This document shows positions 1 to 11,300 of a DNA stretch of 64,000 nucleotides, in pieces; the stretch's first letter is position 1; every line of letters begins with the position of its first letter. A program made the position numbers and the translations under genes. The stretch comes from Sanderia malayensis (Eukaryota > Cnidaria > Scyphozoa > Semaeostomeae > Pelagiidae), in contig RQOL01000906.1 of the NCBI GenBank assembly GCA_013076295.1, positions 3,038,001-3,102,000 on the forward strand. The letters are read 5' to 3'. The notes below the pieces were generated by a model. The model did not search any database and was not told the origin of the DNA. It saw nothing but the letters and a program-made list of their open reading frames with translations.

Positions 1-34
1 GAATAAATTTAAAAATTGGGTAATCTGTTTTATA

Positions 35-2507
35 TTAAGAGATAATGCATCCAGTCTCTGATTTCCCACGCGTTTTCGTGCTGATCTCTGGTTCGCGCAC
101 AGGCTGAACTTCTGAATCAGTTCCAGTGGCTTTTGGTTGTGCCTTTGCTACGTCAAATCCGCTTAGAAAATCAGTAGTCCATATCGAGGCTGGTGATGGA
201 ATCGAGAACTCGATTGGACTGGCCACTCCGTATTGTGGAGTTGACTCTAATTCTGGCGCTTCCGAAGGGATCTTGTGATGATAACTAGAACCGAACAATC
301 AATGTATGATCATTATGGTTATAATCGCTTGTGTTTATAATGAACAAATACAGAAGAAAAAAAAGGTATCGTACATGAATCCATTCTCATGGTTGGCCTT
401 TTCGAGTTTTTTGGAAATAATTGGTCCAAGTCGCAAGAAGAATTGGTGTTCACCAGGCTTGGCCGTCGATCCCACCCCTCGTGTTGATGCATACTGTTTA
501 CAAAGATTGCCTGCCGATGTATAGTCTGAAAGAAAGAAACTCAAGATCAAACAATGTCAGCACATGATAACAACGAGATGTTCAAAGAATCGAAGAGATG
601 GTAAAATCAATTTACTATGATGCAGGTGAAATGTTAAAGTGGGAAGAAGAGTATTTGGAATGAATTAATTAATTAATCAGTTTTACATTTATTGGCCTCT
701 TGCAGCGATCGTATTGCTTTTCCGCATTGGTCTTCTACCAAAGATGCTTCTCCCATGAATGTATGCGCCTATAATTGAAGAACATTATCAAGAAATAATT
801 ATGATAACGAACATTATGAATTCGAACGATGCTTGGAGCTGGCAAAAAAGCAGCGGAGTAAAGAAAACAATTGATTGAATAAGATGATTACGTATGCAAG
901 ATAAATGTCTTTCTTCAGCTGCAAATATTTTCTCCATTTAGCTGCTTTTGTCTGGTCAACCGATTTCAAGAAATTATCTGAAGAAATAGCGAGAAATATC
1001 CAATAAAAGAAAACATGACGTGAGAAATTGGTGAGTTAAATGACGTAATGGTAATTGGAGATTTAATTTTTCAACCTGCTTTGTCAAATAACTTGCTTGT
1101 TTCATGTGCAACAGCTGACGTAACCAATGGTTTGTGTTTCAATTCAACACATCTTGCAACCGTCACTGAAATTTAACAACAACGAGTTTGAAATCACGCT
1201 TTGAGGACAGTGGGGCGCAGATTCAGAAATAGACTGTCAGCTGGAAATTTGATGGTATTCACACATGGATATCAAAACATTCTAATAATAATAACAAAAC
1301 ATGAAATGACTCTGATGAAGAAATAAATAAACAGAACAACCAACGAGACAAACATGCTGTCTTCATCAAACGGGCCTAGCCTCGTTTGAGCCCACATGGC
1401 CTCGCTGTTACATCATTACGTCATCATTACGTCATAGATGTCGCGTAAGACTGAGTTATTGGTTATTTTTCTACCTTCCTGAGCTTCTGCTAAACACTGT
1501 AAATGGTAAGCATCCAGAATTCTTGCATCAGTATCTCCGTGCTGTTCCAGTGTACCAGCCCCCAAGCGACTTGCACAAATGTCTTTGACTTGCTGGAAAA
1601 TGCCAGCGGCTGTTCTTAACCCAGTGTAAACCTCTTTAGCATCCTCTTCAGAAATGCTACAAATCACAAGTTTAAGCTCGACTCATTTTTTCACTTTAAA
1701 TACTCAAGTATAAATGAAGGCATTATTACTTTATGTATGTGACACGAAAAATGCGATTACCGACCCATTGGATGACGCAATTTTCGATGAGTGCTTCATG
1801 TGCCAAAGTCCCATTTCGCACAGAATTGACGCAAGCTCAAAATATGCATCTGGTAATGAACTAAAAAGAAATAGATACCATCATAATGAACATTGACTCG
1901 AAACTGCTATTAAGCATACACTCAACTCTAACCATATTCTCATCTGTATGATGTAGATAGCGTTGTCACATAAAGTACCTTGGCTCACTGCCACTAATAG
2001 TGTTGGTCCATTTAAAATTGATACATTTTCTTAGTTTACTTTCGCCTTGTCCATCGACACTGGAGCATAACCCTTGAAGTAGTGATATATATTGGTTTGC
2101 AGATGTTTCAATGGTCGAAGTGCTTGTTGATATATCAGTCAATGATGAAATCAACTTTGCTCGACTTTGCCGAAGATCACTACAGAAAGAAAGGCAAAAG
2201 TAAAGCTGATTATACTTAAAGTATTCAACGACGCTATTATCCTAAGATAAATGCACAGCTTTCACCATCAATAATAAACATTAGCAATATTACGAAAATC
2301 AAACGTCACTTCAAATTTATTTGGGCCTAACCAAATTTTGAAAAGAGGAGTAAAGTTGACTAATCTGACCTCTTGGCTGTATTTCACGTAAAAATATACT
2401 TACCCACATACTTTCTGGGCTGCCTGCTTCGTTGTTGTCAGCTTTAAAGCATCAAAATTAACAGGGGCTGTTGCTTTGAGTGGATTTCGATGAAACCAGT
2501 GCGCCAT
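35..2507 (-). CDS. BROX: BRO1 domain-containing protein BROX (multi-exon, complete)
   Basis: BROX is a small BRO1-domain protein that binds ESCRT-III (CHMP4) and is membrane-attached through a C-terminal prenyl group. The first exon reads MAHWFHRNPLKATAPVNF, essentially the vertebrate N-terminus. Later exons carry QYISLLQGL...KLRKCINFKWTNT (about 1966-2154), EEDAKEVYTGLRTAAGIFQ...LDAYHLQCLAEAQE (1416-1667), KAAKWRKYLQLK (about 905-980) and KPGEHQFFLRLG...ENGFM (about 375-520). The last exon (35 to about 280) has HHKIPSEAPELE and ends TGCIIS-stop, a CaaX box equivalent to the vertebrate CYIS terminus. The start at 2505-2507 was chosen because it matches the family N-terminus. The protein lies 456 bp downstream of CCT4 on the same strand. 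Splice sites are GT-AG where checked, e.g. the junction rebuilding GFIYHHKIP. The identification is firm, but not every exon boundary was traced. Confidence 0.93.
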
Positions 2508-2963
2508 ATTTGTTATCTTCCTTCCCTCTCCAACAAAATTATTCAAGTTCTTCTTTCAGCTAATGACGTCATCACACCGATAGGTGCTTGCGATGCAAAT
2601 ATTCAACTTTTATTTATTTTGTCTTATTTTATATATTTTGTCACATTTTATTTTAGGCTCAAATACCCTCCATCAATGAATGAGAGATAAACTGAGAAGA
2701 ATTGAGGAAAAAGACGCTTGCAGGTTCGTTCATTCTCTTATCATCAAGTGACGCATATAACATTAATTTTAAAGAAGTACAATGAAACTATCGGGTTGCA
2801 CAATAGTTCGCGATGAAAAACATTATTTGCTTGGTGCAGCAAATTAGATATTTTTATTCAAATGCTATCTGTTTTCCTCTAACGTTGCGCAACAATTAAA
2901 TAACGCTGGAAAAACAGTAGAAGATTTTGTTCTTTGAAGCAATGTCTTCATCAAACCATGATC
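2508..2963. other. Intergenic gap between CCT4 and BROX
   Basis: This is AT-rich sequence between two same-strand genes, including a TTAAATTA-rich run near 3030-3080 just inside the last CCT4 intron. It should hold the CCT4 3' UTR and the BROX promoter. I see no gene or clear repeat in it. Confidence 0.5.
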
Positions 2964-5939
2964 TTATCGCATGCTGCTAACCTGGAAATAAAAACAAAAA
3001 AATTCAATCAAAGTGAAATTATTCTGACAGCAATTTTTTTATTAAATTATTAAATTTATTAAATTATTGAATTAAATTAAATGTAAAATGAAGCATGATC
3101 AAGAACAAATGACTTACTATGTCGTCAATTTTTAGAATACATCGGACAGTTTCAGAGGCAAGATTAATTGCACTGGTTGATACAAGCAATGGCTGCAAGA
3201 CATTTTCATCAAGAATATTTGTTACTGCACCCTATGGAGAGAAACATGAGAACATAGTACAAGGTATTCATGTCATTCTGATATGCTAGTAATAAAGGAA
3301 ATAATACGAGGATAGCTTGAAGAACGTACTTTGCGAACATTGATGCCAAAATTCTTTTCACCCTGTGCATGTTTGTTTCTTAATTCTGTTACAACACTGA
3401 TTGGACTAAGTCCAGCATTCTCTGCTAATGTGTACGGAATGATCTCAAGTGCTTGTGCGAATTCCTTGAAACAATAAGCCTCTTTTCCAGTTAGTCCTTT
3501 AGCAAAGTTCATTAACTGTATGCTAGCCTCGATCTCAGGGGCTCCTCCACCAGCTATCAACGCCCTGAAATGAACAAAATGCAATGAAAATAAAACCAAG
3601 GATAGTTGCATAGTGGTTACAACTATCATACTGTATAACATGTAGGAGTTTTGTGTAATAAGAACCTTTGCTTGACAAGACATCTGATAACACACAATGC
3701 ATCATGAATTGATCTTTCAGCTTCATCAATGACCAACTTATTTGACCCTCTTACTAACAGACTCACAGTTCGGCCAGGATTCTGAATACCAGTCACCTAA
3801 AATAAAAAACATTTGCCATACATTGTGCACAATGCAATAGAAAGTTGATCCGACAAATGCAAAGTGTTTCATAGTTACAAATGCAAAGTGTTTTTGTTTA
3901 TCAAAACTATACCTTGACAACTTTTTGAACACCTGTTGAGGTTTCTTCAACCAAATCTGCAAGTGCAAGCTTATCTGCTGTCAAGTGGTCAACACTAGCA
4001 ATAGGTCTGCAGCCAAGAGTCTGTTTGAAAAGGAAAAGCAACCATTACCATCACCATAGGGCTACAATTGTCAACATAGTCTCTATCCCTACAGGATTAA
4101 GTGATGAGTTCAAAAGCAATTACCTTGCAGATAAATTCTACTTCCTCTCTTTCAACATCTCTTACAACCATGATTTTCATCTTTGCAAGGAAATGCAGGC
4201 CCATTTCTGTCACAGCATCTCTACAAATCAATTACAATTCAATTAAAATGACATGAATGTAACTAAACATCACCTGAACTTTGACAATCAGGATTAAAAT
4301 GTTGAATGGCTTGCCTTAAGATTGATTTCTGAATCAGAAGAACATTGCAACCAGATTTTTTGATTTTTTTGCATATATCCAATATATATTGTCTTTCTTC
4401 TCTCAAGACCCTGTCCATTTGAGTGTAATCGCTGACAATAACATTATTTTCCATCTGATAAACAAAATAAAGATTAATAAACTTAACACATTGCCCTTTA
4501 TAGCTATATGAAACATCAGAGATAACAAGTTAATAAAAGCATACATCAGTCTTTGGTGGTGAGATGCAGAACTGGATGAGACCAATCTTTGCTTTTTCAA
4601 TACGATTGACACCTCCGGCAAGGTGAGAAATTTTCTGATCCAATACAAGTCCATTCACCATTTCTGTATCTTCAATTGTTCCTCTATAAAACACAATAGT
4701 AGCATGACACAAGACATCATATATCCAAATGTCTGAAAACAGTCCCAAAATGATCCAAAACACATACATACCCAAGTTTAGTAACAACTTTGATGTCTCT
4801 CAGATCAACATTGGTATCCCTTGCGGGGTCAACAACATTCAAAACAGCTTCAACACTCATTGGGGCTAGCAGACTTGAATATTGTGATACAACCTAATGA
4901 TGAAAAATACGTTTTAAAACTGTGTCCTAGCTAAGTTCAAACTGGCAAAAAGAGCTATCAAATAGAAATATTATTGTCTTACTTTTGAGTTGAGAGAAGT
5001 ATTTGCACTTTTAAGGAGGGACTCTTTATCAGACAAGTCAACAGGAGTTGACATATTGGTCATTATTTCTGTGGCTTTAAGAGCTGCCTTCTGAAATGAC
5101 TCTGAAATGACGGTGGGGTGGATCCCTTTTTCCAATAACCTTGAAGCTGCAGTCAGCAAACTTCCAGCAATCACAACTACTGACGTTGTTCCATCTCCTG
5201 CTTCTATGTCTTGAGCTTTTGACAAATCAACAAGCTGCAAAGCAATCAATGAACTTTCTTATTTACCTACTTCTGCATTAAACAGATAGCTTAATTTTGG
5301 TTAGCTGGTAATAATTTTATTTCCACATACCATTTTTGCAACTGGGTGTACCACTTGCATTTTCTTCAATATTGTAGCACCATCATTTGTAATAGTTACA
5401 TTTCCATCGCCCCCTTTTATCTACCATGATAAAATATTGATTTGAGAAATTAGAAAATCATATTATTTCAAGGGCCGGCAAATTCAGAATGCTACAAGAG
5501 ATGTTGTTATGATAAGACCTACCATTTTATCCATCCCTTTAGGTCCAAGACTTGTCCTAATTGCATCTGCGACAGCTGCAAGAAGATTCTAGCCATTTTC
5601 ATTGATTGTAAACACAAACTTCATAAAATATGGACAACGATTCTAGTCTGCAGAAGATCATGTTTGAAGGGTGGGTGTGTCAGATATTTTTAAGCAATTA
5701 AACGCCTTTAAAGATTCCACGAGACCCAAAACGTGAATATATACGTTAAATGCATCCGTTATATTACTTTTAAAAACCAAAGAAGCTCTTGAAAAACCTA
5801 AAATAATCAGGATCCGCCTAAAATTATGCAAAATACCTTTCGCAGCAGTAATGTTTGTTTCCCTAACTTGTACCGGCTTTTCCTTATCCTTGAAAGAAAC
5901 AGTCTGTGCCATATTTCTTTTTATATTTGGGGCAGGCAT
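2964..5939 (-). CDS. CCT4: T-complex protein 1 subunit delta (CCT4), complete
   Basis: This is a subunit of the cytosolic group II chaperonin TRiC/CCT, which folds actin, tubulin and other proteins in an ATP-dependent way. Exon 1 (5837-5939) encodes an N-terminus ending ETNITAAK and joins an exon reading [18 protein letters not shown]. Next come [21 protein letters not shown] and the ATPase motif [13 protein letters not shown], which contains the GDGTT signature. Later exons hold [50 protein letters not shown] and [16 protein letters not shown]. The last exon is tiny: after IDDI it adds VSSMR and stops at 2964-2966, which is why a simple ORF scan misses it. The paralogue is delta rather than another CCT because SLNSKV, the MDRVLREER block and the ILKIDDIV ending match delta. 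Length is about 535 residues, as usual for the family. Confidence 0.96.
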
Positions 5940-6280
5940 GTTGAGAAATATGTATTGCTATGATAAAACTATATTAATAATATTTTTTCCAGCAAAAGTC
6001 CACGATGCAAATGGATTCTTTCGACTGAGTCAATGCAGCTGTGCAGCACAAAAAGGTAAGAAACTTAGGCCAGATGCTTTACTACGCTTCGCCTCCTTCG
6101 TTGCGGTCGCGTCGTCGCTTTTTTCAACTTTTTTTGATATTCTCGAAACTTCGATTTGTTGGCACTAGAATGTGGACGGGTAACGTACAGTATTGGGAGT
6201 CATGGTTAGGACGCTAAGGTTCACAGAGCGCCATATTGTCCATTGTTTAGCTCCATACCATACCACATGGCTTTCCAGCA
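5940..6280. promoter_or_regulatory. Divergent intergenic region between CCT4 and the DMAC1-like gene
   Basis: This 341 bp stretch separates the head-to-head start codons of CCT4 (-) and the DMAC1-like gene (+). Such close spacing suggests a shared or overlapping promoter, which is inferred from layout only. A short GC-richer section (about 6085-6120, cgcttcgcctccttcgttgcggtcgcgtcg) stands out from the AT-rich surroundings. No TATA box was identified. Confidence 0.35.
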
Positions 6281-6650
6281 ATGGAATCGGAAAGCGACAC
6301 CAATATAAAAGATCCTGTTAAGAAGTCGAAAGATTGTTTAGAGTGCAAAGTTGTTGGCACAGTAGGATTGTTTTCTGCGTCTCTTTATGTTGGCTATCAT
6401 GGATTAAAATCACGCACAATGTCCAGCAAAGTTATACTAACAGGTTTTTCTGCAGGTAGGTATGTACATATGTTTATGTAGTCAGGGTGTACAGTGTACA
6501 GTGCACAGTCAGGGTGTACAGTGTCTATGTGTATGCAGTATAGTGAGGAATTTTATAGGTTTACTACCATGTGCATCATGTGCAATATCTTGTACGTTCA
6601 ATTATTTTTCAGGTCTTTTGTGCTTGGGATTTGCTCGAGCTGTCATTTGA
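6281..6650 (+). CDS. DMAC1/TMEM261-like small mitochondrial membrane protein
   Basis: Two exons (6281-6455 and 6613-6650) join in frame across a GT-AG intron to give a 70-residue protein. It has a polar N-terminus with DCLECKV, then a hydrophobic segment GLFSASLYVGYHGL, a short basic loop, and a second segment GFSAG|LLCLGFARAVI ending at the stop. The arrangement of a CxxC pair right before the first of two membrane spans is that of the DUF4536 family, whose vertebrate member DMAC1 (TMEM261) helps assemble the distal membrane arm of respiratory complex I. The second exon is only 38 bp. The gene is convergent with IPPK, with 60 bp between stop codons. The assignment rests on the CxxC-TM pattern and short length, so it could be another small two-TM protein. 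Confidence 0.6.
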
Positions 6651-6710
6651 CATTGATTCAACTAAGTTAGTAGGAAATGGCAAAGAAAAACAGCAATCAA
6701 TTACAACGAA

Positions 6711-8060
6711 TTAACAACAGGATTTATGCAATTTTAAACATGAATAATGTTTCACAATGCTATTGTCTAAGTGATAATAGTAAGGTATCTTGTAAATGCT
6801 TTTTGGGTCAAGATCAATTAGAGATATTTGATATTTGTAAAAATGTTTTGTATATTTATCAAATATAAGATCCTTTCTATCACAGTCATTATCAGTTTGT
6901 AGCTTTTGGAATGTTAACATTATAGAACAATCTCTGAATGTTGCAGCTATCAAAAATGATTTTATTTTGTGAATCAAATCACCAGTTACATCTTGTTTAC
7001 TTGCTACTTTCAAATCTTCAAACTTCATCCATTCATCTGAGTGAAGATTTGTCAATTCATTGACTCTTTTTTTCAGAACATCATTTTGTTGGATTCTGTT
7101 ATATATTTCATAAATCTCTTCAACTCCAGTTTTATCTACCAGTTGAGCAGCAAGAAGATGATTCAAAACCCCTTGATTTTCAAATTCACTTGTATTTTTG
7201 TTAATAAATTTATCATGAAGTATGCCTCTTGAGTCATGACAAAGAATCTCTGTTACAATATCAATCATCCAGCTGCTATTTAGCACAACATTACTTTCAC
7301 TTTCTTTGAAAGTGAGATTCTTTAAGAATTCTTCAAAGTCTGCAGTGCTTTGTACTTCATCATCCACTGCTAATCCTGTGTATGCCAGTTCACCATTGTA
7401 GAAAACTCTCAGGTTGTTTTGAGGATTATCAAATAACGCTCTTAAAGCATTTTTAATTCTTGAAAGGGAATTCGAAAACAGGTCCAAAGGACAATAACTG
7501 CTGATCTGTTTAATTTTGCCAAGCTTCAGTTTATAATGTTGTTGCATGCAGAATCTGCACGTCGAGAGCTTCACTTCATGCCCCAACTTGATTTTACAGT
7601 TTTTATCAGTTAATGCACCCCATTTGGGTTTGATTTCAACAGCAAATACTTGATCACTGTCTATGGTAGTTTCCTTCTGCAAAAATCCAAGATGAGGTAA
7701 CAAGAAAGCAACTCTGGTTTTCTCATCCAGAACAGACTTTTCCCTTTCATCTGGTCGACTGGAATCCTCCAAAGCAATAGAATTTAATCTTTTATACAGC
7801 TCATCAGATATTTCTAATAGCTGGGGAGTGATTATATATTTATCTTCTTGCAAAATTGGTCTGATAATGTTGTTTAGATAATGCATCTCATCATCACTGG
7901 AAAATTCATTTGGTCCTGTTGAATGTTTGGCAGACTTTTTGCATCGTAGAACTACTTTGCTACTCCTACATGCAAATACAACACTGCTGTTTCCTTCGGC
8001 TAAATATTTCCAATTTAATTTATCAATGTTGTGGCCTATTTCTTGTAAATTCTTCTCCAT
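6711..8060 (-). CDS. IPPK: Inositol-pentakisphosphate 2-kinase (intronless)
   Basis: The product phosphorylates inositol 1,3,4,5,6-pentakisphosphate at the 2-position to make IP6. A single open frame of 449 residues starts at an ATG at 8058-8060. The N-lobe carries WKYLAEGNSSVVFACRSSKVVLRCKK (family signature EGN.S.V), followed by the hallmark VFAVEIKPKWG. Then come CRFCMQQHYKL, a zinc-site-like cluster, and IKQISSYCPLDLFS, equivalent to ISKYCPLDLYS in vertebrates. The block NNLRVFYNGELAYTG follows. The C-lobe has TFRDCSIMLTF and SLIDLDPKSIYKIPYYYHLD. Length matches animal IPPK (about 450-490). Lack of introns in an intron-rich region is unusual and could reflect retroposition or intron loss. 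Its start codon lies 261 bp from that of the divergent acetyl-CoA synthetase, so they may share a promoter. Confidence 0.95.
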   Translation of the reverse strand: MEKNLQEIGHNIDKLNWKYLAEGNSSVVFACRSSKVVLRCKKSAKHSTGPNEFSSDDEMHYLNNIIRPILQEDKYIITPQLLEISDELYKRLNSIALEDSSRPDEREKSVLDEKTRVAFLLPHLGFLQKETTIDSDQVFAVEIKPKWGALTDKNCKIKLGHEVKLSTCRFCMQQHYKLKLGKIKQISSYCPLDLFSNSLSRIKNALRALFDNPQNNLRVFYNGELAYTGLAVDDEVQSTADFEEFLKNLTFKESESNVVLNSSWMIDIVTEILCHDSRGILHDKFINKNTSEFENQGVLNHLLAAQLVDKTGVEEIYEIYNRIQQNDVLKKRVNELTNLHSDEWMKFEDLKVASKQDVTGDLIHKIKSFLIAATFRDCSIMLTFQKLQTDNDCDRKDLIFDKYTKHFYKYQISLIDLDPKSIYKIPYYYHLDNSIVKHYSCLKLHKSCC

Positions 8061-8321
8061 GTCAAAAATTAATGGCAGAAAGTTTTTTGCAGCCTCGATT
8101 CCAAGAAGCTAACCTTAGTATTAACCTCGCTTTCATAAAAAGAAGATATTTTGTTCCGCATCCTCCCCCCCCCGCCCCGCTGCTTGCTTCTCTTCAGCCT
8201 TTGGCCTTTTCTAGCATTTGTGTGCACAGCAGTTGTTTTTTTGTGGCCTCATCGCTCTCCGGTTTGCAAGTCTCGAGAACAAAAACACACTGTAACTTAT
8301 TCAGCTTGCACGAAAAGCAGG
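8061..8321. promoter_or_regulatory. Divergent IPPK / ACSS1 intergenic region
   Basis: The two start codons face away from each other across 261 bp. The interval contains a C-rich run around 8162-8182 (cctccccccccccgccccgc) and is the most GC-rich stretch locally, compatible with a bidirectional promoter. This is an inference from arrangement and base composition. An upstream in-frame ORF extension from about 8151 has no recognisable targeting sequence. Confidence 0.4.
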
Positions 8322-11300
8322 ATGTCTTTCTTTCGACCCTGCAAAGGCCTTTTGCAAAAGGTAATCACAAGTCACATGATACGGCCTGGATGCAGGGCTT
8401 TGATAAAGGAGCCCACAGTTCGTTGCATGTCAACCTTCTACAGCTCGAAGCCTGTTCCTGAATTGGCACATGTCAGTGCGAATCACCAAGAACTGTACGA
8501 ATTGAGCATAAGAGACCCTGACTTCTTTTGGGGTCAGCTGGGGGCATCGCGATTAAAATGGATGAATAATTTTCATACTGTTCAAAATAGCAATATGAAG
8601 GAGGGAAAACACGAGTGGTTTCTTGGTGGACAGCTCAATGTATCAGGTAAGTAACCTAAGAATTCAGAAAAATAGCCCAATCCTAGTGGTGGCTGTATTC
8701 CCTGTTGTCATACACTGATCAGGATCAGCTCTCTTGCTGTTTTGGTCACGCCCCCTCCCCAGATGACACACAAACATCATCGGACAATTTCGTCTCTGAT
8801 GTTGTTGCTGTTTCATTGTAGAGAATTGTCTTGATCGACATGTCAAAGAGGACCCAAACAAGATAGCTTTGATCTGGGAGAAAGATGAGCCAAAACATTC
8901 AATGCATATATCATATAGGTCTGTTTGTCAATTAAGAATATCATCATTGATATTATTGCACTTGGATTTACTGAACTTATTCATTTCAGAATGCTGCATA
9001 ATAATGAGACAAACATGATTTGTTTTCACAGGGAATTGCTGGATGATACATGCAGAATTGCCAACGTGTTGAAGAGAAATGGAATTAAAAAGGGAGACGT
9101 TGTTGTGATTTATATGCCTGTATCACCTTTGGGAGTAGCAACCATGTTGGCATGTGCAAGAATTGGAGCAATTCACAGTGTTGTGTATGCTGGATTCAGT
9201 GCACAGTCTTTGACAACAAGAATACAAGATGCAGGTGCAAAGATAGTGGTAACTACAGACGAAGGAAAAAGAGGAGGAAAAACAATTCCACTGAAGAAGA
9301 CTGTCGATGAAGCTGTTTTACAGTGTCATGGGGTTTCAAAAATTTTTGTCGCCCAAAGGACAGGAGCTGATGTTCCAATGCAGCCCGGGAGAGATATACT
9401 TCTTGAAGAGGTGAGACAAAATCTCACCTTGGCTTTATGATATAATATGAACAATATGTGTCTTCAGTCACGTATTGTTCATATCCTATCTTGTCTCTTG
9501 ACTTTGTTTAATTATTATCGAATTCAAGACAAGATTAATTAATAGATATCTTATTGTATTTGCTTGGCTCTTTCAATTTTATTTTTCTCTAACAGGCAAT
9601 GCAATCTGAGTCAACTGACTGCCCACCCGAAGCTCTTGATAGCGAGGATCCTCTTTTCATTTTATATACATCTGGTAGCACAGGGCTACCTAAAGGTGTA
9701 ATGCACACACAAGCAGGGTATTTACTCTATGCCTCAGTCACTCATCAGGTACGGTTTGGATACAAATGATACACAAAAGACATTTCTATGTTCACATCAG
9801 TGACACATCAATGTTTTAAACATTTGCAACCTCAATTAGCTTTCAGCAATATTTGCTTGCTTGAAGACTGTGTTGTCTTATCTTTTAGTATGCCTTTGAT
9901 TATCGTCCTGGTGATATTTACGCATGCGTTGCCGATATAGGATGGATTACTGGTCATAGCTATGTTGTATACGGCCCGTTGTGTAATGGGGCAACTAGCG
10001 TGTTATTCGAGAGTACTCCAATTTATCCGGACCCTGGAAGGTATTGGGAAATGGTCGAGAGATTCAGAATCAATCAATTTTATGGTGCACCTACTGCTAT
10101 TCGTTTGTTATTGAGATATGATGATAAATTTGTCACACAATATGACCGATCTTCTCTTCGAGCTCTTGGCACAGGTAATCCTTATTATTTTCCAGCCATG
10201 TTGCTTCGCTGTGCTACTGAATTGAGTACCTGATTTATCATATGCTAATATAGAAAAGAATGTGTGGGTCAATAATCGATCATTTGCTTCAATGTTTAAT
10301 CTTCTTGTGGCAATCATAAGTGTGAAAATCTCCCTATTGTCATTGCAGTTCTATTCAATTTTATTCTGTTACATGCTAAAAAGTTTAAATGTCATGTTTT
10401 GTGGTGAAAAATGATCATATGTTTGATATTAATTGTGTTACGATTTTAGTTGGTGAGCCAATCAACGAGGAAGCTTGGCATTGGTATAAGAATGTTGTTG
10501 GGGAAGGAGGATCTCCAGTTGTTGATACTTGGTGGCAAACAGGCATGCTTGACATAATCAAATATTATTCTATATTTTATAGTATTTTCATAAAATCATA
10601 TCACACGAAAACATAGCTTTCCTTGTTAGGAATTATTCACTTTTTATTAATTACTTCGCTTTACTTAAGCTGCAAGTATTTACCATGATAATACTAACAT
10701 TAATTGCGTTATAGAAACGGGAGGTCACATGATCACCCCATGTCCTGGTCCTAATAAAGATGACCTAAAGCCCGGATGTCCAATGCGACCATTCTATGGT
10801 GTTGACCCAGTCATTCTCGACGAAAAGGTATGAAATTTAATATCATTTGAAAACAGTTTATTTCACCTTGGCATGACACTATTATTAGAGGAGCGATGGA
10901 TAGATCATTTACCTAGATCTCTAAATAATAACGACGTCAAAAATGTAAATACAAATGTTAAAATGTCAAGTTTTTTTCGATCCTGAAGTTTTCGTTTTAA
11001 GTTAGTTTTGTATATCGTTCAGTGATTTCCCAAAGCTTCTTAGCAGCCCCATCATCCTTTGCAAACGAAGCAGGTTCTTTCTCTTTGCAGTCAGTAAAAT
11101 ACTTTCCTGTCATTCCATCCAATTCTTTGGCCACTGACACATATATGCTCGTCTGTGCTCCTTGCCTTGCCGTCTTGCAACAGAAAGCTTGTATTGGAAA
11201 TACGATCATTTTTACAATTTTGAATTGCAGTAGTTTTATGTTTTTCATAAAGTTTGTTTTTGCACAACCTGGATTGACTGCGTTAACAGCAACTTTGCTT